From NCBI GenBank assembly GCA_964447285.1, contig CAYURO010000009.1:62001-126000 (forward strand): a stretch of DNA of 64,000 bases, given 5' to 3'. The notes beneath the pieces are model-generated. The model saw nothing but the letters and a program-made list of their open reading frames with translations. It was not told the DNA's origin and ran no database searches. Shown here one piece after another: positions 33,345-44,813 of the stretch. Origin of the DNA: CAJBNH01 sp964447285. GTDB lineage: Bacteria > Myxococcota_A > UBA9042. Position numbers and translations under genes: made by a program. Numbering within the stretch: the first letter of the stretch is position 1; each line of letters opens with the position of its first letter.

Positions 33345-34124
33345 TCAGCGACGGCGGCGGACACGAACGGGGCCCACTTCGGCGTCGTCCTTGGCTCCAG
33401 ATGCCGTTACCGCCTGCGGATCTTGGCCCGGGTCGGCGGCGGCGGCGGGACCCGCGTGGGCGGAGTCGGAGCAGCCGCAGCCGCGATCGGTCTGGCTGGA
33501 GCAGCGATCGCCTGACGCCGCACCGCACCCGGTCTGGGCGGCAAGCGCCCGCAAGTCCTGGGCGATGTCGTCGGGGTCGTCGTCGATGGGCGCGCGCATC
33601 GGGTCACCCCAAGGGGCGGCGTAGTCGGTGGGATGGTAACCGCCCACGGCCATCACGGCGGGAAAACCGACATTGTTCAGTTCCCCCAGCATCGCCTCGA
33701 ACAGCAGCGCGAACGACTCGCCGTCCAGCAGGTCGAACGCGACGGCAGCGTGAAACGTCAGCTCGGCCGGCGGACCCGGGACGTACAGCAGCTGCCCGAC
33801 AGCGAGCAGGCGATTGGCGCGGTCGACGGCCCCCAGCGCGGCGGTCTCGCGGTCCATGCCTCGGCACAGCACGGCGGTCAACGTCAGGACCGGACCGGTC
33901 GCGCGCTCGTTCAACCCGATACCGATCAGATAGTTGCGCAGGGCAATCGAGTACCCCACCAGCCCCACGTCGTCGCTGAGGGTGGGCTCGAACGGCAGCT
34001 GCAAGCCCTCCAGCCACCCGCGCAAGGCACGCCAGCAGGCGTCAGACACAGGCGAGGACAGATCGATCGCCTCGCAGGCGCAGTCGCCGCAGTCTGGCTC
34101 GGAGGTGCGAATCACCGTCTCCAT
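33345..34124 (-). CDS. YbjN / type III chaperone-like protein with Cys-rich tail
   Basis: 259 residues. Residues ~20-185 have the alpha/beta layout of YbjN or T3SS-chaperone-like proteins (LRGWLEGLQLPFEP, YLIGIGLNERATGPVLTLTAVL, two helices, TFHAAVAFDLLDG, EAMLGELNNVG). The end is poorly conserved, with several Cys (TGCGAASGDRCSS...CGCSDS) and a basic Arg tail. The N-terminus also has a DCGDCACE cluster. 12 bp after the related gene upstream; the two probably form a pair. Role unknown. Confidence 0.6.
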   Translation of the reverse strand: METVIRTSEPDCGDCACEAIDLSSPVSDACWRALRGWLEGLQLPFEPTLSDDVGLVGYSIALRNYLIGIGLNERATGPVLTLTAVLCRGMDRETAALGAVDRANRLLAVGQLLYVPGPPAELTFHAAVAFDLLDGESFALLFEAMLGELNNVGFPAVMAVGGYHPTDYAAPWGDPMRAPIDDDPDDIAQDLRALAAQTGCGAASGDRCSSQTDRGCGCSDSAHAGPAAAADPGQDPQAVTASGAKDDAEVGPVRVRRRR

Positions 34125-34136
34125 GGCGGCTCCTCG

Positions 34137-34628
34137 TTAGCCCTGTTGGGCCGAACCCTTGCCTGTGCGCAGCACTTCCAGCCACGTCACCGCACGGGTA
34201 CGCAGCGTCAGCTCAATGCCAAACGCCACAGCTTCGTTACAAAATCTCTGCCACTCGCGGACCAGTCTCTCGCGGTCCAAGTGCGGGACCGGCAGCTCCA
34301 TCGCGTACGTCAGTCGCGGTGGGTCTCGCTGCAGGAACCACCTGCCGCGCTCGATCTGCGAGTTGGCTTGGGCCAGCAGCGGCAAGACGTCGCGTCGGCG
34401 GCGCGGAAAAGCACAAAAGGTCGTCTCCAACACAACAAGAGGCAGCGGCAGTCGGTCGTGGATCCTCAGCAGCTGCTGGTGGGTGGGATACGTCACGGCC
34501 AGTCCTTCGGGGTGGCCAGCCGGTCCCGTCCACTCGATGTCGGTCTCAAGCGCTTCGGCCAGCCACTGGCGAGCCAGCAGCAAGTCCATGCGTTGCGCTG
34601 GAGCCAACGTGGGCTGAGGATCGGCCAT
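34137..34628 (-). CDS. YbjN / type III chaperone-like protein
   Basis: 163 residues. The same alpha/beta layout as its downstream neighbour, at low similarity: QWLAEALETDIEWTG, then strand pairs (LAVTYP; LVVLETTFCAFP), the helical DVLPLLAQANSQIE, LTYAMELPV and a C-terminal helix. I chose ATG 34628 (GGAGG ~11 nt upstream). An upstream GTG at 34781 would overlap the uracil-DNA glycosylase end and lacks a ribosome site. Function not known. Confidence 0.6.
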   Translation of the reverse strand: MADPQPTLAPAQRMDLLLARQWLAEALETDIEWTGPAGHPEGLAVTYPTHQQLLRIHDRLPLPLVVLETTFCAFPRRRRDVLPLLAQANSQIERGRWFLQRDPPRLTYAMELPVPHLDRERLVREWQRFCNEAVAFGIELTLRTRAVTWLEVLRTGKGSAQQG

Positions 34629-34764
34629 GTCGAACGTTCCCTCCCAGGGTGTTTCGATCGGCCGCTCCCAACGGCCACCACGCGAAGGTACCAAATCCAC
34701 TTGCAGAGGATAGCGAGACGTCCCAAGCACGCGAAGGATCGGGAGATCCGGCCCGTGACGAGGG

Positions 34765-35733
34765 TCAACTTCTGGGGGCACCGGGCGGCACGAGAGCCAG
34801 GCGCTGCATGACTTGCTGCAGGTCGCCCCAGACCTCGCGCTTCAGCTCCGGACGGCGCAGCACGTCGTCTGGCGCGTGGGTCGCGATCGTCTGCACCCCC
34901 ACCAAGGTCTGCCACTGGCCGCGCAGGGCGGCGATGGGCGCGGCGCTGCGGAACAGGAAGCGGGCGACAGGCTCACCGAACGCAAGCAGCACCTCGGGTT
35001 GCACCGTCTGCAGCTGGGTCCGCAGGAAGCGACTGCATGCCTCGAGCGCCACGGCGTCGGCCAGACCATCGTCCGGCACGCGACACAGGGTCAGCGGCGC
35101 GATCCACAGGTCGGCCCGCTGCAATCCCATGGCGGCGAGCATCCGGTCGACCAGCTGTCCGGCCTCTCCCTGCAGCAGCAGGCCCGCGGCGTCCTCCGCG
35201 GGGCCAGGCGGCGGCGTCACGATCATCAGGCGCGCCGCGGGGTTGCCATAGCCATGGACGATGTGCGTGCGGCCAGCCGCGTGCGGGCAGCGCTGACAGT
35301 CGCCGATGCGGGTCCGCAAGGCGTCGAGCGCCGCTTGCGCCTCGACCAAAGTGAGACGGGGTGGCTGCGCCGTGGTCTGGGGCGCGGACGCGGCGCCGGG
35401 ACGAGACGGGGGTAACGTCGGCGTCAGGGCGATCGGGCCTGTCACTCGGCCAATGGGACCCGTGGCCCGTGCGACGGCAGGCGCGCGCGCGGGCAGGCTG
35501 GACGTGGGTGGCCGCGGCGGCAGGTGCGCGGGCGGCTGGGCGACAGGGCGGGGCGCGGGCGGCGGGTTCTGCACCGGCTGCGGCGCGGGCAGCGGCGAGG
35601 CCCAGCCGCGGTCGACGACTTCTGCCCCGTTCCACCGCGCGGTGCGCAGGGCCGTGGCCACCGCACGCAGCAGATCGGCGCCCTCGAACTCAGGCGCGGC
35701 GACATCGGTTGGCGTGGGAGGGGGTGCGTCCAT
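34765..35733 (-). CDS. family 4 uracil-DNA glycosylase-like protein
   Basis: 322 residues. The first ~130 are Pro/Ala-rich and probably disordered. The rest is a family 4 (4Fe-4S) uracil-DNA glycosylase: Cys146, Cys149, Cys217, Cys233, spaced exactly as Cys14/17/85/101 of the Thermus enzyme. The first active-site motif is altered, TPPPGPAED for the usual GE[AG]PGxxED, and the last is THAPDDVL for the HP[SA] motif. Fe-S binding is therefore likely, while catalytic competence is uncertain. Expected role: removing uracil from DNA. The ATG follows a divergent gap shared with dapF. Confidence 0.8.
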   Translation of the reverse strand: MDAPPPTPTDVAAPEFEGADLLRAVATALRTARWNGAEVVDRGWASPLPAPQPVQNPPPAPRPVAQPPAHLPPRPPTSSLPARAPAVARATGPIGRVTGPIALTPTLPPSRPGAASAPQTTAQPPRLTLVEAQAALDALRTRIGDCQRCPHAAGRTHIVHGYGNPAARLMIVTPPPGPAEDAAGLLLQGEAGQLVDRMLAAMGLQRADLWIAPLTLCRVPDDGLADAVALEACSRFLRTQLQTVQPEVLLAFGEPVARFLFRSAAPIAALRGQWQTLVGVQTIATHAPDDVLRRPELKREVWGDLQQVMQRLALVPPGAPRS

Positions 35734-35875
35734 GGCAGCGTGATCCTCGCACGGTCCACCCGTCGGGGCCAAGTGCACGAGCGGCAAGCTCTGGCAGAAG
35801 CAGCCACCCGTACCGGCGGAATGGACAGGCCGCGCGGCAGGTTTCATGCTCTGTCCCCTTGGAGGCACCGCCGCG

Positions 35876-36739
35876 ATGCGCATCGACTTCGTCAAATACC
35901 ACGGCTTGGGCAACGACTTTGCCGTGATCGACGCCCGCGATCTGGATCTGGACTTGGGCGGCCAGCCGGGGCGGCGGCTGTGCGACCGCTTCACGGGACT
36001 GGGGGCCGACGGCGTGCTGCTGTGGCAAGGCTCGCTCGCGGACCCTGAGATGGTGGTGGTGAACGCCGACGGCTCGATTGCCGAGATGTGCGGCAACGGT
36101 CTGCGCTGCTTCGTCAAACACCTGGCCGACACGCAGGACCGCCGCGTGGGCCAGCTGGTGGTGCGCACGGGCGCAGGACCGCGGACCTGCACCGTCGAGC
36201 GCGACGTGCAGGGCGACGTGACGCACGTGACGGTGGAGATGGGTCGTCCCAGTCTGGACCCGCGGCGAGTACCGACTTCGCGCGCGGAACCGACCGTCAA
36301 TCAGGCCTTTTTGGTCGCCGGACGCACCGTGCACTTGACCGCCATCCACACCGGCAATCCACACGGAGTGGTCTTCGACACACTCACGGCCGACGAGCGC
36401 CGGGAGTTGGGGCCGCTGCTGGGTCGGCACGAATTGTTCCCCGCACAGGCCAACATCGAGTTCGTCGAGCGGCTGCCGGACGGTCCCGGGGGCTCCCCTC
36501 GACTCGGCGTGGAGGTCTTCGAGCGCGGCTGTGGCTGGACGCGCGCCTGCGGCACGGGAGCCACCGCGGCGGCGGCCGCAGCGCTGCACTTGGGCGTGGT
36601 GCCGGGCGGGGCTCCCGTCGAAGTCCGGCTGCCGGGCGGCTGGCTGACGATCCACCTGGACGCGGGCGGCGTGGCACATATGCGCGGCCCGGCCGTTCGG
36701 GTCTACCAAGGCGCCTTCGATCTCGCGGACTTCCAGTAA
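35876..36739 (+). CDS. dapF: diaminopimelate epimerase
   Basis: 287 residues; converts LL- to meso-diaminopimelate for lysine and peptidoglycan. Both active-site thiols are present: MCGNGLRC (Cys of CGNG) and RACGTGATA. It also has KYHGLGNDF at the start and GNPHGVVF in the middle. An upstream in-frame GTG exists, but ATG 35876 with GGAGG at 35861-35865 starts the fold. Convergent with clpB, 18 bp away. Confidence 0.95.
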   Translation: MRIDFVKYHGLGNDFAVIDARDLDLDLGGQPGRRLCDRFTGLGADGVLLWQGSLADPEMVVVNADGSIAEMCGNGLRCFVKHLADTQDRRVGQLVVRTGAGPRTCTVERDVQGDVTHVTVEMGRPSLDPRRVPTSRAEPTVNQAFLVAGRTVHLTAIHTGNPHGVVFDTLTADERRELGPLLGRHELFPAQANIEFVERLPDGPGGSPRLGVEVFERGCGWTRACGTGATAAAAAALHLGVVPGGAPVEVRLPGGWLTIHLDAGGVAHMRGPAVRVYQGAFDLADFQ

Positions 36740-36757
36740 CCCAACGGACAGCCCGGG

Positions 36758-39358
<2,601 letters not shown>

Positions 39359-39507
39359 CGGAAGGGTCCTCGGGTCAAGCGAACGCACGTCGGCGCGTCC
39401 TTCGCAGCCACGTGCAAAAGAGTGCAGTTCCGTCGGGTTCTGTGCGGCGGAGACAGGGAAACGAAAGGAGGATCGGGGGGCATGTCAAGACGAAACGGAC
39501 AAGACCA

Positions 39508-42500
39508 TCACCGCCCGATCGCCTTGTAGTACTGCTGCAACCGATCGCGCCACGCGCCTGGGGCCCGATGCTGCATCGCCCGCAAGACGTCCTGACGGAA
39601 GGTCTCGACCGCGTCGCTCTGGTTGCCCGAGCGCAGCTGCACCTCACCGTCGGCTCCGTCGGCACCCACCCGCTCTGCGGCCGGCGACTGTCCATCGCGC
39701 GGGTCGCCTTGGTTCTCCAGCATCGCCGCAGCACGGTCCAACGCGTCCAGAGTCTCCGCAGTCTGCTGGAACGCCCGCTGGGCATCGTAACGCTGCAGCG
39801 CGTCTTGGGTTTCGCGCATCGTCTGCAGCGCGTGGTCCAGACGGTCGCCGACCTGCCGCTGCAGCGCGGGATGCGCTCTGCCGCCCTGACTCAGCCGTTG
39901 CCGCGCCTTGTCCAGAGCGTGCCGCACCTGCTCTTGCTGCATCGCGTTCTGGTCCAAGCGCTGCCGCGTGGGCGAAGGTAGCAGCGACTGAGGCGAAGGC
40001 AGCGCATCGCGCAATTTCTGGGACGCCCGCTGCGCCTTCTCGGTGGCGACGTCCAGTCGTCGGCCGTCCGCTGCGAACGAACGGCGGTTGGCGGCCGCTT
40101 CTTCGGTCTCCTCGGCTTCGGCGAGCGTCCGACGCGCCACCATCAACAGGTCCTCCGCCTCCATCAGCGCTTGCAAGGTGGCGTCGATCTGACCCAAGTC
40201 CAAGGCTCCCAGCGCGGTCGCCAGCGCCGCCCGCGCCCCCGCCAGCCCACGGTGACCGTGCAGCAGGGCCGTCGCCAGCCGCTGCGGCCGCACATCATCG
40301 CGGGCGCCCTGAATCAGCTCAACCACGCCCGGCAGCAGCGTCTGGCGAGCCGCCCGCAGGTGGTCGGCGGTCGCCCGTTCCTGATCCTCGCTGCTGTGGC
40401 GCAGGTCGTCGCGCAGCCGCCCCTCGCCCTGCTGGGCCCGCGAGATACTGCGGCGCAGATCGGCGACGAGCCGCCCCAACGCCTCCTCCTCCGCGGTCCG
40501 CTGCCGGTCGACGCCCTGCTGCACGTCGCCAAGCACGCCGGCCATCGCCTGCTGGATCTGCCGCATCCGGTCCAGCGCCTCGCGCCCCTTGCCAGCACGC
40601 AGCAGTTGACGCACCTCGGCCAGCGCCTGCCGGTGGTCACCCAAGTCGCGGTTCAAGCCGGTCGCGTCGATGCCACGTTGGTTGATGTGCTCGTAGGGCA
40701 CGATCCGCATCTGTTTTTGGGCCGCCGCCGCCATCCGGTCCAATTGCTGTTCCACGTTGTCCAGCAGGCGTTCGGCCTCGGATGATAGCGGCGGTGTCCC
40801 CGCCTCGGCCAGCTTCTCCAGCGTCGCCATCAGCTGCCGCTCCGCGTCGGCCAGTGTGGCCCCGTCACGCGCCAACGCCCCCTGATGCTCGGCCGATGCA
40901 AGCGCCGCCAGCAACGTCACCGCGTGCTCCTGACTGGCCAGCACGAGCGCGTGCTGCCGTTGCAGCGCGTACAGGTCGCGCACCGCGGCATAGCCTGTCG
41001 TCTCCGCGACGATGCGGGTCGAGACTCGGGTCTCGTCGGCCAGATGGTCTCCCAGCAGCTGCTCGAGTTCCAGCAGGTCGGCGACCGTCTTGGCCCGGCT
41101 CAGCAGGTCCTCTGTCAGCTGCAACCGCAACGTCCTCAGGTCCTCGAGCCCCCTCTGTTCCTGCTCCGCCAGCTCGCCTCGATTGCGCAGTGCCCACGGC
41201 AGGTCGGCCTGGCGCTGGGTCGGATCCAACTCAAGCCGGTCGGCCAGACGAAATGCCCAGAACTCAGTCAGTTGCGCCATCGCGTCCAGATTGCCGGCGT
41301 GGTGGCGCTCCGCCGAGTACATGCGAATCCGCAGCTTGTCGGAGCTTGCTCGCTGGTTGCCGTCCAGCGGGTTGTTGTCGGCCGCCTCCAGATTCACGAG
41401 CGCGACCTCGCCGGGACGCAGCTGCAGCGTATCGACGGCGATCTTCTCGCGGACCTCGACCAGCACATCGCTGGGGGCCAGCGCTACGGGACGACGCTCA
41501 ACACCGGACGCCGGCCGGGCGATCACCAAATTGACAAGCGACAGCCCTAGGTCATCCGAGACCTCGCCCTCGATCGTCACGGACTGTCCGGCGCGCACCT
41601 CGATCTCCTCGGAAGGTGTGCGAATGTCCGCTCGGGGCGCCGCATCGCGCCGGGTCTGCAGCGTCCGCCACGCCGCTTCGCGCACCGGCAGCCCCTCATC
41701 ATCCAGGCCGCGGTAGCGGTACCGTGACGGCTCCATCGCCGTCCTACTCCAACGCAGTGCCCCGCCGGGACCGGGCTCCAGACGCACGGTCTCCGTTCGC
41801 GTTCCCGGTGCAGCCTCCAGTGGCTCGATCTCGACTTCGCGCACGTCCTGGTCGGGCAACGGCAGGGCGTCGAGCTGTATCCGCGAGCCGCGCAGCACTG
41901 TGGCTTCCGCCGTCTCCTCTTCCCGCGAATCTACCCTGGCCTTGGCATACGGTGGCGGGTCGATGCGCAACCGCGTGTCGCCGACCAGCGTCCCCACTGC
42001 GCGCGGCGGTGGCGCCACGCTGGGACTCGGGTCCACGAACTCCCGCCAGGTTGCCGGGGCCGCCAGCGCCGTCGCCGCCCACGCCGCCGTGGCGCCCATC
42101 AGGGCAAACCCATAGCGACGCAAACGGTTGCGAAGACGTTGCCTGGACAGTTCCAGCGTCGCCACATGCTGTCCGGCTTGGGCAAGCGTCAGTTGGACAA
42201 GCTGAGGCGACCCCAATCCAACCACGGCCGGCAGTCGCGCCGATCCGCGCTGCAGCGATGCCGCAGCGATCTCCAGGGCCGATCGAAGGAACTCCGCGTG
42301 GTCGGCGTGCCGCTCCTGTGCCGCAAGCCGTGCCGCCCAGCGACCCAAGTGACGCGAACCCCGCAGTCGGGAGACGAGCACCCACGCGGCTGCGCCGAGT
42401 CCAGCCAGCCCACCCGCCCACAGCACCCCTTGGGCGGCACTGGCGGCGGCGCTCAACCCGGCCAGCACCCATGCGCTGACGACCGTGGCACCCAGAAACA

Positions 42501-42651
42501 CGACCAAAGCCAGCAGCCCGGCCTCAGCCGCAACCTGTCGACGCCACTCGGCCCGACGCGCCTCGACGTGGTCCACCAAACGCGCAGCGTCGCCTGCCTC
42601 GGCCGGGGCAGCGGCAACCGGTAGGGGCAATAGCGTCAGCGGCCGGGACAT
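39508..42651 (-). CDS. DUF4175-like large coiled-coil membrane protein
   Basis: 1047 residues. Two predicted TM helices near the N-terminus (~45-66 and ~70-92) and a third at ~185-205, then a periplasmic beta region (~225-430; DTRLRIDPPPYAKARV... EIEVRAGQSVTIEGEVSDDLGL), then ~550 residues of Gln/Ala/Arg/Leu-rich coiled coil to the end. This is the DUF4175 layout known from alpha- and deltaproteobacteria; function unknown. ATG 42651 has GGAG 6 nt upstream. Divergent from the atp genes, with 295 bp between. Confidence 0.75.
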   Translation of the reverse strand: MSRPLTLLPLPVAAAPAEAGDAARLVDHVEARRAEWRRQVAAEAGLLALVVFLGATVVSAWVLAGLSAAASAAQGVLWAGGLAGLGAAAWVLVSRLRGSRHLGRWAARLAAQERHADHAEFLRSALEIAAASLQRGSARLPAVVGLGSPQLVQLTLAQAGQHVATLELSRQRLRNRLRRYGFALMGATAAWAATALAAPATWREFVDPSPSVAPPPRAVGTLVGDTRLRIDPPPYAKARVDSREEETAEATVLRGSRIQLDALPLPDQDVREVEIEPLEAAPGTRTETVRLEPGPGGALRWSRTAMEPSRYRYRGLDDEGLPVREAAWRTLQTRRDAAPRADIRTPSEEIEVRAGQSVTIEGEVSDDLGLSLVNLVIARPASGVERRPVALAPSDVLVEVREKIAVDTLQLRPGEVALVNLEAADNNPLDGNQRASSDKLRIRMYSAERHHAGNLDAMAQLTEFWAFRLADRLELDPTQRQADLPWALRNRGELAEQEQRGLEDLRTLRLQLTEDLLSRAKTVADLLELEQLLGDHLADETRVSTRIVAETTGYAAVRDLYALQRQHALVLASQEHAVTLLAALASAEHQGALARDGATLADAERQLMATLEKLAEAGTPPLSSEAERLLDNVEQQLDRMAAAAQKQMRIVPYEHINQRGIDATGLNRDLGDHRQALAEVRQLLRAGKGREALDRMRQIQQAMAGVLGDVQQGVDRQRTAEEEALGRLVADLRRSISRAQQGEGRLRDDLRHSSEDQERATADHLRAARQTLLPGVVELIQGARDDVRPQRLATALLHGHRGLAGARAALATALGALDLGQIDATLQALMEAEDLLMVARRTLAEAEETEEAAANRRSFAADGRRLDVATEKAQRASQKLRDALPSPQSLLPSPTRQRLDQNAMQQEQVRHALDKARQRLSQGGRAHPALQRQVGDRLDHALQTMRETQDALQRYDAQRAFQQTAETLDALDRAAAMLENQGDPRDGQSPAAERVGADGADGEVQLRSGNQSDAVETFRQDVLRAMQHRAPGAWRDRLQQYYKAIGR

Positions 42652-42786
42652 CGGGGCTCCGTATGGCGCCGCACGATGCGGAGCGCGTCGGATCTTGTCA
42701 AACCTTTCACCCCTCGCGCACGCCTCGCCGCGTCCGGGATGGGCTGTCGCCGTCGCGGGTTGGCGCGCGGCAAACCGGCTTCCGCC

Positions 42787-42816
42787 TTGACCGGTCGCGC
42801 GGCTGCGTGGTAGGAA
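42787..42816 (+). promoter_or_regulatory. promoter candidate for atpI-atpB-atpE
   Basis: TTGACC (42787-42792), 18 bp, TGG-TAGGAA extended -10 (42808-42816). Leader ~125 nt before atpI. Confidence 0.45.
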
Positions 42817-42946
42817 GCGCGCCCAAACGGCCGGCCAACAGAGGCGGTTCGCTGAGAAACTTCTGTGGTTTCGCTGCTTCGCACTTGATCGAGCCTTCGC
42901 CCCGCGCTCTGCTGCCGACCAGCCGAGACCAGACCGCTTCGGACCC

Positions 42947-43399
42947 ATGCCTCAGACCCAAACGCCATCGCTTGTCGCCCAGGTCGAGCGCCTCCACGCG
43001 GTGGTAGGTGTTGCGGTTTTTGCGGCGGCTTGGGTCCTTGGCTCGACCGACGTGTGGAGCGGCGTACTGACGGGCCTGCTGATCGGTGCCTTGAACTTCT
43101 GGCTGCTGGGCATGGTCACGGTCCGGCTAGTGGCCGGCGAGACCCGGACGCGCAACTCCGCCATCGGCTGGTTCGTCATCAAATTCGCGCTGTTGGGTGG
43201 CAGTATCGGCTTCGTCACCCAAGTGCTGGTTCCCGATGCGTTCGGGCTGCTGGGCGGTCTGTCGCTGGCGCCCGCGTGTCTGGTCGTCGTACTGCTGTGG
43301 CGGCGCGGCCACGAGACTCCCGCCGGGTCGGCCCTGCCCGCAGCGACTGCGAAACTGCCCGTCACTGCGGGAAGCTCCACCCCCCACGAGGCGCACTGA
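42947..43399 (+). CDS. atpI: ATP synthase subunit I-like protein
   Basis: 150 residues with four hydrophobic helices (about 18-35, 38-58, 70-90, 98-118), the layout of AtpI/AtpR-type proteins that precede atpB and help assemble the c-ring. Assignment rests on size, topology and position; sequence conservation of this family is low. The TGA shares bases with the atpB ATG (TGATG). Confidence 0.7.
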   Translation: MPQTQTPSLVAQVERLHAVVGVAVFAAAWVLGSTDVWSGVLTGLLIGALNFWLLGMVTVRLVAGETRTRNSAIGWFVIKFALLGGSIGFVTQVLVPDAFGLLGGLSLAPACLVVVLLWRRGHETPAGSALPAATAKLPVTAGSSTPHEAH

Positions 43400-44331
43400 T
43401 GTTCCGGTCCTTCCGTCGCGCCTTCTCGGTGTTGGCGATCGCATCTTGCTGCATGACAAGCGCCCTTCCCGCGCTGGCGGAGACCGCTGCGGCCGGCCAC
43501 GGCGAAGGCGCACGCGCCGGCCACGCTGAGATCTTCAGTTGGATGTCGCTGTTCGTCGGGCCCGAAAACCAGATCGCGCTGAAGAACTGGCTGGCCGACA
43601 ACGTCGCGGGCACCACCTTCATCGAGAAGGCCGACTATCGCACCGCCGGCCACCTGTCACACGTCTTCATGGCGTTCGTGGCCCTGCTGATCGTGCTCGC
43701 CACCGCCATCGCCGCCCGCCGTGCCTTGGCCCGCGACGCCGACGCCGGTGTGCTGCCGTCGCGCAAGATTGGGCCGCTGCTCGTCTTCGAGATCGTCGTC
43801 GGCTCGGTGTGGAACCTGATGAAGGACATGATGGGAGCAGACGAGGCGCGACGGCACTTCCCGATCGTCGCCACGCTGGCCGTCTACATCTTCGCGATGA
43901 ACATTCTGGCGTTGATTCCGGGCGGCCTGCCCCCGACCGACAACCTGAACACCAACGTCGTGATGGCGCTGACCGTGTTCCTGGCCACCCACATCTCTGG
44001 CATCCGCGTTCAGGGGCCGATCGGCTACCTGAAGCACTTCGCCGGCCCTATCGTCGCGTTGGCGCCCCTGATGATCGTCATCGAGATCATCAGCCACTTG
44101 GTGCGCCCCGTCTCCCTTTCGCTGCGTCTGCTCGGCAACATGACGGGTGATCACAAGGTGATGGAGATCTTCCTGGGCTTCCAGGTGCCTCTGCTGCCTT
44201 TGCCTGTCATGTTCCTTGGGCTGCTTGTGGCCACTGTCCAGACCCTTGTCTTCGTGCTGCTGTCCACGGTGTACCTGTCGATGGCGACGGCCCACCACGA
44301 CCACGGCGACGAGGCGCACGACCATCACTGA
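43399..44331 (+). CDS. atpB: F0F1 ATP synthase subunit a
   Basis: 310 residues; the stator half of the proton or sodium channel. The essential Arg is in SLSLRLLGNMTGDH. Helices at ~85-110, 125-145, 155-175, 190-210, 230-255, 270-298 match the family. Two oddities: a signal-peptide-like N-terminal extension (~1-40) with a His-rich patch, and a C-terminal tail of seven His in ~15 residues (AHHDHGDEAHDHH). F1 genes (atpFHAGDC) are not adjacent, so the operon is split. Confidence 0.93.
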   Translation: MFRSFRRAFSVLAIASCCMTSALPALAETAAAGHGEGARAGHAEIFSWMSLFVGPENQIALKNWLADNVAGTTFIEKADYRTAGHLSHVFMAFVALLIVLATAIAARRALARDADAGVLPSRKIGPLLVFEIVVGSVWNLMKDMMGADEARRHFPIVATLAVYIFAMNILALIPGGLPPTDNLNTNVVMALTVFLATHISGIRVQGPIGYLKHFAGPIVALAPLMIVIEIISHLVRPVSLSLRLLGNMTGDHKVMEIFLGFQVPLLPLPVMFLGLLVATVQTLVFVLLSTVYLSMATAHHDHGDEAHDHH

Positions 44332-44373
44332 ACCGGCGGGAGCGTCCGGCTTTTTTCCTTGGAGGATTCTTTC

Positions 44374-44718
44374 ATGAACCTGAAGCGTATTGGTGCGGCC
44401 GCGGTGGCCTTCGTGTCCGTGATGATCGCGTTTGTCAGCTCGGCCTTCGCCCAGACAGCCGCCGCCGAAGCCGGTTCCAACGAGTGGTCGTTCAAGGCTG
44501 CCGTCGCGATCGCGATCGGCTTGGGCCTCGGCATCTCCGTCATCGGCGGCGCACTCGCGCAGGGCCGGGCGGCTGCCGCAGCACTCGAGGGCATCGGCCG
44601 TAACCCGGCCGCCAGCAAGGAGATCTTCACTCCCCTGCTGCTGTCCCTCGCGCTGATCGAGTCGCTGGTCATCTACTCGCTCGTCATCGCGTTCATGCTG
44701 CTGGGCAAGTTGGCCTAG
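44374..44718 (+). CDS. atpE: F0F1 ATP synthase subunit c
   Basis: 114 residues: an N-terminal signal-peptide-like segment (1-27, SSAFAQ) plus the two-helix hairpin. Ion-site residues are Gln63, Glu96, Ser97 and Tyr101. The 33-residue Gln-Glu spacing and the ES-x3-Y pattern equal Gln32/Glu65/Ser66/Tyr70 of the sodium-binding Ilyobacter c-ring; Thr67 there is Leu98 here. Loop: ALEGIGRNP. ATG 44374 has GGAGGA at 44361-44366. A GC stem and T run follow (44750-44778). Confidence 0.95.
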   Translation: MNLKRIGAAAVAFVSVMIAFVSSAFAQTAAAEAGSNEWSFKAAVAIAIGLGLGISVIGGALAQGRAAAAALEGIGRNPAASKEIFTPLLLSLALIESLVIYSLVIAFMLLGKLA

Positions 44719-44749
44719 GCCCGGCTTTCCCTCCCCTGACGCACGCGTG

Positions 44750-44778
44750 GACCGGCGCGGCCGCGGGCGGTCATTTTT
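44750..44778 (+). terminator. intrinsic terminator after atpE
   Basis: GACCG (44750-44754) pairs with CGGTC (44768-44772) around a GC-rich loop, followed by ATTTTT (44773-44778), 32 bp after the atpE stop. Confidence 0.6.
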
Positions 44779-44813
44779 GCCCGTAGCCGTGCCGTGTGCC
44801 ATGCTGTCGATCC

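Noticed and set aside
34629..34781. longer start (GTG 34781) for the YbjN-like gene
   Set aside because: It overlaps the end of the uracil-DNA glycosylase gene and has no ribosome site, while ATG 34628 has GGAGG.
39359..39507. CIRCE element or sigma32 promoter for clpB
   Set aside because: Only a lone TTGACA is visible; no inverted repeat of the CIRCE type and no CCCCAT-type -10.
44796..44813. upstream GTG start for the receiver-like protein
   Set aside because: It adds only six residues (MPCCRS); the in-frame ATG 44814 sits closer to the start of the receiver-like fold.
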